A stretch of 64,000 bases of DNA from Apostichopus japonicus (taxonomy: Eukaryota > Echinodermata > Holothuroidea > Aspidochirotida > Stichopodidae), in the NCBI RefSeq assembly GCF_037975245.1, contig NC_092569.1:19523501-19587500 (forward strand), in the 5' to 3' direction. Shown piece after piece: positions 1-11,100 of this stretch. Positions within the stretch are counted from its first letter, which is position 1. Each line of letters begins with the position of its first letter. Both the position numbers and the translations under genes were made by a program. Below the pieces are notes generated by a model. That model saw only the letters and a program-made list of their open reading frames with translations. It was not told the origin of the DNA and did not search any database.

Positions 1-362
1 GATAAAGCCTTTCATGGCCTAGCCCCGCCCTATTTATGTGAACTGGTTCAGTGGTAAGTTCCTGTTAGAAACCTTCGATCAGGCTATATATACTAGCGAA
101 AAAGAAGTATGTCACAGAGTCTAAGAGTAACAGAAAATTTCTCAGTTTTTATATAAACATCTTGCTCTTGAAAATTTAGGTCCAGACGTTTCAACGCTCT
201 TCCTCCAAAGTTTCGTTCTAGTCAATCTCTTAACGTCTTTAAAAGTCTATTCAAAACACATTTATTCAAAACTGCTTTTAAACTCGATTTTGCGTAGTTT
301 TTGTATGTTAAAAGTTTTATAAGTTTCAAAGATTCAACATTATTTTATTATTTGTATTATTC
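1..362 (+). mobile_element. 3' end of a decayed non-LTR retrotransposon (CR1/L2/Jockey-like C-terminus)
   Basis: The translation starts with a KAFHGLAPPYLCELVQ-like stretch, then a stop, then an RRFNALPPKFRSSQSLNVF-like stretch near 185-245. This is the characteristic C-terminal tail of ORF2 in CR1/L2/Jockey-type LINEs (K-A-x-x-G-x-A-P-x-Y-L, then an x-x-L-P-x-x-x-R-S-x-x-S-L-x-x-F-K pattern). In-frame stops show it is dead. An ATT-rich tail (about 335-362) abuts a fibrinogen exon relic. The same fragment recurs at 35298 and 53002, so it was duplicated with the gene unit rather than inserted three times. The LINE clade is uncertain. Confidence 0.7.
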
Positions 363-1690
363 GTAGCAGTGACGAGAACGACAACGACAGGCTAGATATT
401 GGAATGACAGAAATGGTATTTACTTCACGAATTATCAGTCCTTACCGTCAATGTTGCATCATATATTATGTTTATTGAAAAACAATGATAACAATAAATA
501 TATATATATTTATATTCTGTTTTGTCCGGGTGGAATATGAGCTTATTAAGAAATTGAATGTAGATTCTGGTAATTTGTACTTTAGTAATTTTCTGTGGAT
601 CTAGATAAGGAGATACCTGTTGTGCAAGAAGACCAATTTATACCTGTTACGAATATCTCTCCGGCCAAATATCTAGTAGACCATTGCACCTATCAAAAAT
701 TCAGGCTTTCAAAATTAAGTCACTTCAGTTAGTAACATAAAAACCCATCATATTATTCATAACCAAATTATTTATTTTATTCTTGGCAAAATGCACAAAC
801 AAAGTGAAAAGATTAGTAACCACACGCATTCGAAAGAAAGATGGAATATTCATAGTTATTTTGAATGCAATCAGACATGTAATTTGAGAGCCAATCATTT
901 TACAAATCTCTTACCCAAAAGGAAGATACTGAAGTACCACAGTGCAGAATGATATGTACCATACGCAAATCATCACACACACGCATACGCATACGAACAC
1001 CCAAAACCATGCGTGTGGTATACCGTACCTGTTCTTGCAGAGGAAAGCCGAATCGCTTGTAAGCAACTACTTACATGCTTGACTAGAAAAACGTCGTCTT
1101 AAAATATCATTGTATTGGAAGGATTAAACTTTTGTCATGTAAGAAAAGAGGGCGTAAAGGTGTCCACATCGTAAATTAAATATATTACAGACTATAACAT
1201 GACAATGGGCATAGGCAAATATACCGTACCTGGTCTTGTACAGGAAAGCCGAAAGTGGAAATTTTTTTTCTACTCCCCGTTTTTAAAGAAACGTATAAAT
1301 AAAATAAATAAAGGCTATATAAAACACAATATAGATCACAAACTAACCTGCTGAAAATGAGCACACATGAATGCACTTCCTTTAATTTACAACAGACCAG
1401 ATCAAGTGTCTCTAACGTTACTTATGAATATTATTTTGTAAATAGCGTATACCTCGATCATGTAGGTAATTAACTACAGAATTAAACAATATTAGCAATA
1501 GTTCAGTAGCATAACAAAAGATACATATGTCTACATACAAACAGGAGTTGATAATCCCTTCCGATTTCTTGTATTTCCGTTTAGTAATGATAAAATAAAT
1601 AACACAAACATTATTCTAACACATGTCAATTAACATTTGTAATAAAACCATTTTTTTATTGCGATGGTGCATGGTAGTGCATTAACCATT
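363..1690 (+). pseudogene. Decayed 3' end of a FREP gene (exon 7 fragment, intron 7, trace of exon 8)
   Basis: Positions 366-415 match the end of FREP exon 7 (AGTGACGAGAACGA, then GGCTAGAT-TTGGAA), and the following sequence keeps intron-7 landmarks: GAATTATCAGTCC, CACTTCAGTTAGTA, the ACATGTAAT block, the CACACATGAATG block, and CTCGA-CATGTAGGTA. At 1663-1677 GATGGTGCATGGTAGT resembles the exon 8 codons for DGAWWY. The order and spacing match genes 1-3, so this is the tail of an older FREP copy whose 5' part is replaced by the retroelement fragment. No usable ORF remains. Confidence 0.65.
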
Positions 1691-1750
1691 TTTGTTGTTC
1701 AGTGACGATAAGTAGTGTAATAGGTAGAAAAGTTAATCGATTTCCTATTC

Positions 1751-2215
1751 CTAATGAAAGTGTGCAGAAACGTCACGGCTGGATTGTAAAGTAAACCGGA
1801 GCTCTATGTTTGTTTTACAAACTCGTACGTCGGGTACACTCTCATATTTAGTGATATGATTGAGGAAACACGTGCAAACAGGATTGAGCTGTTTAAACCT
1901 TCCGTATATGTATCTATTATCACCAATAAAACGGAGTACGACATGATAGGCACTGGCATTGAATGTCAGATCGGTGCCCAGCAGGGGAAACATGCCAACG
2001 CATGCCATGTGTTCCATATGTACCATATCAATCATTATCCAAGGACCTCGATATTGTAACCCAATGGTCAAGCAATCCATCTCCTCCCCATGCACCCAGT
2101 AATACCTGACCATAACAATCGGCAATGTTTGACCTATACTTTTAGCTTCTCGAAGCATCTTAAATGGTTTCCTAAGATATCCGTAAACTGAAATAGACAG
2201 AACAATAGGATACAT
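1751..2215 (-). CDS. Unassigned 154-residue ORF, probably a relic
   Basis: An uninterrupted minus-strand reading frame of 154 codons. Related sequences occur at 37142-37584, 37671-38116 and 59933-60306, each frameshifted, so coding status is doubtful. I do not recognise the protein. A short stretch (RYYWVHGEEMDCLTIGLQY) loosely recalls the Y-Y-x-x-x-x-x-G-x-x-x-D-x-L-x-x-G pattern of PA14-type beta-sandwich domains, but this is weak. It lies between the FREP relic and exon 1 of gene 1 and points away from the gene. It could be an exon of a lost gene, part of a mobile element, or a chance ORF in the upstream region. Confidence 0.25.
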   Translation of the reverse strand: MYPIVLSISVYGYLRKPFKMLREAKSIGQTLPIVMVRYYWVHGEEMDCLTIGLQYRGPWIMIDMVHMEHMACVGMFPLLGTDLTFNASAYHVVLRFIGDNRYIYGRFKQLNPVCTCFLNHITKYESVPDVRVCKTNIELRFTLQSSRDVSAHFH

Positions 2216-2588
2216 GTATACCTTGAGGTAGCACGTATTCGTTAAAGTCTTTCCTCAAACGTGTGGATGTTTTCAGAATCTATTTATTTCCGGAAACACG
2301 GTTACCTGGCATTTAATATATATACTAGCAAGACGGAAACTTCCTTATTGATTATCACAATATTTCACCAATCGGCCTTTTAACCTTCATGTATCCTGTT
2401 GGACACAGTCTTCAGCTTCTAAATCTCCCGGTATACTGATACCTTTGTTCAATATCTACTGACCAAGTAAAGGAAGTGAATTGATGACAAAAGCACCATA
2501 GGTGATTTTGCTTTAAGTCAGCAATGCTTTCAATTAAAATACATTTCATTAGTGTTGTCATTCATATTATAACCAACCATTCATAATA
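2216..2588 (+). promoter_or_regulatory. Presumed 5' flank and promoter of FREP gene 1
   Basis: This segment is well conserved ahead of genes 1, 3 and 4. It contains TTCCGGAA at 2288-2295 (ETS/STAT-like palindrome; changed to TTTCGGAA before gene 4), a TATATATA stretch near 2317, and a CTTTAAGTCAGCAATGC block near 2510. The transcription start is not determinable, so assignment rests on position and conservation only. Confidence 0.3.
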
Positions 2589-2669
2589 ATGGACTGTTTC
2601 CTTGTCCGAGCAGTGCTTGTATCTTTCTTATGTACAGTGACGATCGGTTTCACTTTGGCAGACGGAACG
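2589..2669 (+). CDS. Gene 1 exon 1, signal peptide
   Basis: 27 codons beginning MDCFLVRAVLVSFLC and ending ADGT, then a GTGAGT donor in phase 0. The hydrophobic core followed by a small-residue region is a typical secretion signal. The ATG is the first in this frame and is conserved in genes 3 and 4. Confidence 0.85.
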
Positions 2670-5129
2670 GTGAGTTCAACATGTTATGCTACTTGTTGTA
2701 TCGAAGACTTCTTAGTTTGTAAGATTTTACTTTCCATCTGTGTGGATATGAATACCTAGTTTAAACATTTGAAAAGCTTAGTGTTGTTTCTTTTATAAAT
2801 ATGAAGAACATGTTATCATACAACTATATTTGCCATGTAGTAGGCCTACAAAATGTTGTGATACGTAACACACATTTTCTACAGGCATATAAGTGGAAAA
2901 GGCAAAGATTGAATTTCATTGTATTTAAAACTATAAATTTAAGATATGGCTTCTAACATTTCATCAAGTCATTTTGAAGACGATAACAATGGAGGGAATA
3001 GCTGCCCTGGGGTCATTGAATCCGTTTTATATCAATTTAGGTGGTATGTGGTCATCGGCCCCAAATTCTTTTAATTTAGACGTCAAGTGGTCTGAGGCAT
3101 ATGCTATAATTGTAGTCTATATAAGAAGCTTATAACGCATTTTACTTATGAATACTTTGCAGAAGAAATCAAATTATTTCGATTTTTTGAATGAAATTCC
3201 AGAAGTTAAGCTAGGCGTTACAATTACATGGCATTTAAATTTAGTCCTCTTTGAATATACATTTGTAGAAACTATTGCTCAGAAAACTTTCTTGATTATT
3301 CTCAACAAAATTCTGTGTACTAAAAGAGACTGTAAAATTTTACTCGCGTCACAGGCTGTCACTTAGTACAATATACAGACAGTAGTTATATGTTTTCCTC
3401 TCAAAAAGTGTGTGTTGTTTCTTTATTGTAGCCACCTCCCAATAAAGGTCCAAACTGGTCAAAAAATTATTCAATTTGTAGATCTATTTCAATTGATTTC
3501 CAATTATCAATTTAAGTACAAAAGAAACATGGTATGTAAACCTCGCTCTAGTTGGACACGCATTTGTACAATTCTCTCTCAGAAAAAAGCAAACTCACTG
3601 CTTTTGGATATTCTCGAAAGTGAATTTATATTTTTTGGTTTGAAGAGACTGTTCACTCGGTCGGATAACAGGCTTTCGCAATAGCATGTATATTTAGCTT
3701 CTTTAGAGTTCTGTAACTTACAAGTAAATATATAGTATTTAGCGTCTATCGTTAGATTTGAAGTGTTTTTAAAGATCTTTCAATTATTTATCAAGTTTGA
3801 TTGCGATTTGATCAAACATAGACATCTGTCTAGAGTTGCTACTTTAAATTAAGACTTTTATTTAAGTTTTGACATAATTTGAAGATTTTTTTTGTCGTAA
3901 TCAAAACATTGTATTGATATATACATAATACGCGCGCATGTGTTCTTTCTGAAAAAAAAAACCCCTTCACATTAAAGGTTCCTGGTCCTATCTTGTATAT
4001 ATAATCCAAACTGACGTGATTTTTTCTGCAATTGACTACATCCTACAATTTGGTCTATTAAGACCACAAATGGACAAAGAACGTATTATTAAGAATTTCT
4101 AGGAATGACCAAAAGAGATAAAGAAGGAGTCGAGAGGGATGAGTAACGACAATTTTACGTTTATGGTGATAGCTTTGTTTCATAGTAAACACCCCGTTTA
4201 ATGAGATTCTTTCTCATCAATTTAGATGATGGAGCAGAATATTATGTTTTCGAAACTTTTTTGATTTCTATTTTGCTGTTTTACAAGTGACTGAATTTAA
4301 CACGAAAAAGTTGTCTTGAAAACGAAAGTTAGAGAATCAAATTAAATGCTTTATAGTACTCACTCGTTCATTGATGCAATACTCCTTCGCTTATTTGCAC
4401 TTCAAGTTTGAGTCAACTTTATCTAATTATTTATTTCGTAAAATTCTTTTTGTTGAGTTCGCAGTGACATATTGTGTGTCGACTAATAATTTTACTCGAA
4501 TAACCGTTACTTGATATCCCTCTATTTCATACAACTGTAAATTTAAGTATAACTTACATTGTTAAATCATTCTTCATTGCAACGGTAATATGTAACCTGC
4601 AAAATATGTAAACGTAACTTTATCACCAAAAAACTAAATTAAAGAGAGGAGGTGACTTGTTACCGGTTTACTTACATAAAGTGTGTCGTAGATAAAACGG
4701 TATTCAGTACCGTAACAAATCGCTGATTCAATCTGTTGGAGACACTATTTTCACATTGGTAATAATATTGTTATCTGCAGACGATCTTTACTTTCCCAAA
4801 ATCCAACCGAAAAGAAACAATAGCTTAATAGTACTATTTAGCTACGTATTCTAAGGTAAAACACTATATATTAATTAGATATTTGTGAATCAATTAACAG
4901 CGTTGAAGTAGTTTCTGTGTTGATATTTTCATAGTGTTTTTAACGATAAATTAATGCTTAATTCCCCCATCAAGGCATTAGACCTCGGCTTTATTCATAA
5001 CTTTAAAAAACAAAACTGAAAATGTGAAGAGAAAGACGTTCTAGCGGTTGCGTTTGGTTTATGTATAAGGTACACGGATACACGGAACACGGATTGGCAA
5101 ATTTTAAAGACAATATAGAACAATTCCAG

Positions 5130-5162
<33 letters not shown>

Positions 5163-8100
5163 CGAGTGAATGCCAATGTATTGCATTGAAGTAACGTGTC
5201 CAATGTGTAATCAAAGGATATTCAAACATTAGTTGAAAACGAATCCCCACGTTTAGATTGTCATAAATTCAAATTTGGATAATTCTCTTCAGCTCTTATT
5301 TGTTCAGAGCAATACAAGAACTTACTAAAAGTTATTAAACGTTGATCAGCATAAAGAAAATCAGATGTCTGAAGAACAGAAACTTCGGTAAATTGATAAA
5401 ATTATATTCTTCTCGTTTGTTTTTGGTATACTTACTTCAATGAAACTTAAAAGCAAATTTTAACACATTCGCTGTCAAACATAATATTTTGTAAAAGGAG
5501 AGAAGTAAAAAAAAACTCTCTCTGATTGGCTCTTCTAAATGTTCAGAATATACACAAAATATCATAAAACATTTATTGTACTATTTTCTGAGAAGAAAAC
5601 TAAACAAAGTGTTTTTTAAGTATATTTAATGATCCCAACGCATTTCAACATGTAACAATTTAAGAATTTTAGACAATGTAGGACTGAACTCGATTCAAAC
5701 TCCTACACAATAAGCTTAACTCAAACCTAGCTGTTATTACCCAGGTAAAGTAAAGGAAAGTATTCGCCATTTGCAGGAAACAGGCACAGCAGATTCAACA
5801 TAGTACACATATGACCTCATAGTTCACGACTGAATATAACATGTAAATAAGTAAAGCACGAGTGAAATTGAAAATTTAGGGGAATAATATGTTTACTATA
5901 TTTATCGCTGATAACATATGCATGATGCTTTTGATTCTCTTTTACTCAGAGTAATCAGCAACTCTTTGTAGGAGCGACTGAAGGAAACGTTAAGAGTGAG
6001 TGTTTATTCATTTTCTATTAATTAACCTTTTCTTATATTTTCTATTTCCTGTTAATTATACAATTTCTCATTGATTGATATTTTCATATCTCATAATCCA
6101 TGACAAACATTTGTCACGGCAACATATGTTACAATTATTATGATCACTAACTCTCGTGTCATATGAGAAGAGATATATTTTTATTTTACTTATTAATTCC
6201 TTCAGTCACAAGCAAGTCAATACATTTCGACCGTAGGAATTAACGACAGTTTGAACAAATCTTCGACAATATATGTTTGAAATGTGTACACAAATTGCAT
6301 GAGAAGGCTATATATCAACATATGATACGGTACACGTTGTAAAATAGTAAAGGATGCTCGGTGGTCTTAAATATTTGTTAATTCATGGTTTCATGTTTTT
6401 TCTCAGTATTTTAATCAATGTATATAAAAGAATTAAAGTTTATTTGTATGTTGCATATGTTGTTTATATATTTTGCAATTTGTGTACCAAACATTAAGCT
6501 TGTGTACATATACATCACACATGTTCCATGATTTTTTTCCGTACAAAGTAATAAACCTGAAATAAACTTTTCTTGAAAAAGAGTTGTAATGTCTGAATTG
6601 AGTTTTACGTTCAAAAGCAAATTAGTAATAGTTTATGTTGTCATGTAATTCAGAATGTACTCTTTTTTATTGTTTATTGTAGTATATCCCATACTCAACC
6701 TTCATTTTCATAGCTTCCACTTAACTTGAATTTTTCCGTTCAGTTCAAAATTGACCATCTATCATTTGTTTAACGTTACAACAGCTATTTGGAGAATTGT
6801 CTTTGTGAAGAAGTTTTCATTAATGTATTGATTTATAAAATATCACTAAAATTTCAAGACTAGTGAAGGAATACTAGGCTATCTTTTATCATATCAATTG
6901 TAATAGTATTTTGAAAAACAAACGTTAGATTTAGTAAAACTTATCAATCAACTAAAAAGCAAAACGTTCCTCTAAATTATTTAAGAATGGGCTTCTCTAT
7001 CGCATCTAATGACAAGTTCAAAGTCATTTTGTAATACTATTTTGAAAAAAAACAACCTCATGTCTTACTATTGCAGTCTTGCTCTTGTCTACAGCAGTCA
7101 TATCTACTGCAGTCATGTCTGCTGCAGTCTTGTCTGCTGCAGTCTTGTCTGCTGCAGTCTCTGCTGCTGCTGCTGCTGCTCTTGTCTGATGCAGTTTTGC
7201 TGCAGTCATGTCTACTGCAGTCTTGCAGTCTTGCTATTGATGTGTTAATCTAGCATTAAGCCGAGACGAAATATATGATTGTTTAATTAAACCCATTTTG
7301 GGTTTACAAATCCGAAATATTCATGGATAAACTTCTGTCGTTACATGATAACATAATGACAAATCTTGAAGACAACTTTGTTCTCATGATATCTGAATCG
7401 CCACTTGTTATCCTTTTACAGACAATGTTTTACTTTATCAGCGTCCTGAATACCCAAGAGATTGTCACGAAGTGTTGCATCGTTGTTCATCAACAAGTTC
7501 CAGTGGTGTTTATCTCATTAAACCAGACGGTTATGCCGAACCTTTCGAAGTCTACTGTGATAACACCGCAGATGATGGTGGATGGGCGGTAAGTAGTTCA
7601 AATTGAAATATGAATGTTGATGCCAAACATTAGCCTAATATTCAGCTTCTTTCAAATCAATGAGCAAAGTTTTAAAATATTAGCTAGTATATTTCCCTCA
7701 TCCTTGACGTTCTTTTTAAACCAAACGATTAGCAGAAAATGCTTCAATAATATAACAATATTTGTACTTCACATTTGAGAAATAACAAGCAAGTCTGTGA
7801 AAAAAAAGTCATTGATCGAAAGCTCAGCTGATGATGATCATGTTTACATTGTTTGTTTACGTTTTCCATAAAATTAATATTAAGTTGATCCCAATGTATA
7901 TTTCATACTTAAATACGAAGAAATTGTACTATCTCATGACTTATGTTCAAATTACTTGTTTCGTTATGCAGATCATACAACGTCGGTTTGACGGATCAAT
8001 CAATTTTAATCGCAGCTGGGAAGATTATCAGCTAGGATTTGGATTTCTTTCGAGTGAATTATGGATCGGTAATAAGAGGCTTTCATACTTAACCAATCAA

Positions 8101-11100
8101 AAGAGATATCAACTCCGTATTGACTTGACGACAACAGATGGTTCGTCTTTCAATGTGACGTATGACGCTTTCCGAATAAGCGATGACTCCAACAGCTACA
8201 AGATCGTCAAAGCAGAAATTACTAACAGAACAGTAGGTAAATATATAGAACTACTTTGTAGTACGTTTATTCATTTCTAAATAAGTCTTGTCTTGTCGAA
8301 AGAAGTTTCGATATATGTGAGTAAATAAGGATTGCAATGGATATGAAAAAAATTAAGATGACTAAAATGTCACTATTAAAGAGAGTGCTGATACCTTTAT
8401 CAATATTCAAGCCCGAACGGGTTCTTAAGTTTACTTCTCTCCGCCTTATTTCCTGTTTCTACTACACTGTGTTTGTTGTGTATAATGTGAAAACAACCAG
8501 CATACTGAACTGAACTGAACTTACTAATTATTCCCCATTTTGTAACATCCTTCTGTACAGTCTATCTGTTTAATTATATCATCTCCTAAGTCTGATCTTC
8601 ATCTCATTAAGTTTTGCTTTATTCATTGTTGTTTATATAATTTAGTGAACTTTAGCGATAACATCTTGATGGGATCGTAATATAGTTTTGGTGATAATAT
8701 CTTTATGGGAACGTAATATAGTTTTTATCAGTTACATTCACATATGGAGTAATTCTGTCAAAATTGTCAACCAAACACAAAACCACTGCTTGAAGTTCTC
8801 ACTCTTTACTTGCAATTAGCAATACTGGTTATGTTTACTTGCGAAGTTCACTAAATCAATGGATAATGTTTTTTATATTTTTTTATTCTGCTAGTCTTTG
8901 TAGATAACTACATCGAGTGGTGTCCAACAAATAAAACCTACAATGAGTGTCAACTTTGCGAGGCTACCTGTGCAGATCCTGATAGTTGTATCAATACTTC
9001 CTGCAAAGGATCTCATTCGTGTGTCTGTCCTGACGGATTTTTGATGAACGGTGATAACTGCATTAGAATAGAGGACTGTGGATGTTTCATGGAAAATGAA
9101 ACAGATGGAGAGAGGGGTGTATTGCTAAAAGTACGTGTTTTCTTTCAGATCGTGATATCTATTACCAATAGTGAAAATAATTTAATAGATGCTTTAAACT
9201 GGAGTTAGTGGATCAATTTGCATTTGCCTCCGACCCCTTGCAACCCGCATCCTCTTCAACTTTGGATATACGCAGTTTTGCCAGTAAAGTTAGAAAAACT
9301 GATATATCTTGTATATGTTTGCAGTTTTTCATCTCATCACTACTTAAAGAAACTTTTTCAGATCCCTAAAGTTACTTATGATGCCTGTAACGATTTTCTA
9401 CTTTCCAGGAAGGAGAAATTTACGTCTCTCCAAACTGTGACAAGAAATGTTCTTGTACGGATAATCATCTTTCGTGTGACGATAGTTATCAATGCGATCC
9501 TAACGCAGATTGTGAAGAAAGAAACGGTCTGTTACAATGTTACTGTCCGCCAGGATATAGCGGAGACGGCACACAGTGTAGGCCTACACGCGGCACAGTT
9601 CCTTCTGACTGTAAAGAACTGTACAACAATGGCGAGAGAACAAGTGGCGTCTATGAAATCCAACCCACAAATTGGCCTGACTCTCCATTCGAAGTGTACT
9701 GTAATATGTCTGACGGGGGAGGCTGGACGGTAAGTGTGACAGTTTTTTCTTAAACCAGTGATCCGCAAGCTTTTAGGCCGACGACACACAAGTCATCCGG
9801 AAGGACCAAACTACCACCCACCAGAGCCCCATCCCTCAGAACGGACGTTCAAAATATATTAGCTTGGATTGTAAATATTATGTCAAACAATGACTTGAAG
9901 ATAATCAATCTCCATATACATATATCTGAAAACTCCACCAACATATATTTAAGACCCACGTTCGATTTTACACCCGTAAGCAAGTTTAAACAACGTTGCC
10001 GTATGTAGAACACAGGATTAGGCTACCCATTAGACAGAAAAAGTTGAATGACTAATTTATTGCCACTGTGGTATTACTATCAGGGATTTATTTTTAGAAA
10101 CTTCATAAAACTTTACCTATTGGTTGTTCCCTTGAATGAGAATTGATGTTTTATTTATTTTTATTTCGTTACGTGCAATAGTTATGACATCACAATATTG
10201 GTGCTGGAAAACACTTCCGAATAACTATAATTAATATGTATGTATTTTTCTTAAGAACTAAATCTTTACATTGATCATTTTAGGTATTCCAGCGTCGCGT
10301 TGATGCTTCACAAGACTTTTATCTTTTTTGGGATGACTACAAGATTGGCTTTGGTAATCGAAGTCGGAACTTCTGGCTCGGAAATGAAAAGATATATGGC
10401 TTGACGAACCAAAGACCATATGAGCTCCGGATCGACTTTGTTGACAAAAATGGCGATCCTTACTACGCCAAATACGATTTCTTTTGTATCAGTGACGAGA
10501 ACGATAACTTCAGGCTAGATGTTGGAAATTATTCTGACGGAGATGCAGGTCGGTTAATATCTCCCGATTAATCAATCCCATCATGTTATTTTCGTCAGAT
10601 TGACATCATATATCAAGTTTATTTTATAACGAAGTGTTTTTAAAGAAGTATGTAATACTATTTGTATGAAGTCCACTAGCCAATAACTTACTAGTTTATA
10701 CAAGCTGTTTGCCTCTGTTGATGGTAGAATCTGGTTACTTACTTTGGTGATAATTTGCTGATCTAAGTAAGGAGCATATATCTATAAGGAAGAATTCTCT
10801 GGCCAAATAGCTGGACCTTACGACCTTTGGACCTACGAAAACTGAAACTCAAGACACTTCAGTTAGTAATATATAAACCCGCCATGTTATACAGTACCTA
10901 ATTAATTCTATACTTCTTTGCATAAGGCGCACACATAGTGAAAAGATTAGTTATTTTTATTCGACAAGACAGACCGAATACAAGCAGTAATTTTTAATGT
11001 TATCAGACATGTAATGTAACGACTAGACGTTTTTACAAATCCATTACTCAAAAGGAAAGTATGGAAATAACACAGGATAAGATGATTATGAACCATACGC

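Noticed and set aside
3148-3684. Two ORFs of 72 and 90 codons in intron 1 of gene 1
   Set aside because: Homologous sequence in genes 2, 3 and 4 carries different stops and indels, with no splice sites in frame.
7009-7253. Cys/Ser-, Leu- and Ala-rich ORFs on both strands
   Set aside because: They are translations of the 15-bp minisatellite.
9218-9733. 171-codon ORF, and similar ones at 27433-27729 and 46713-47234
   Set aside because: These are the wrong frame over exon 6; the correct frame gives the Cys-rich EGF-like and fibrinogen sequence with matching splice sites.
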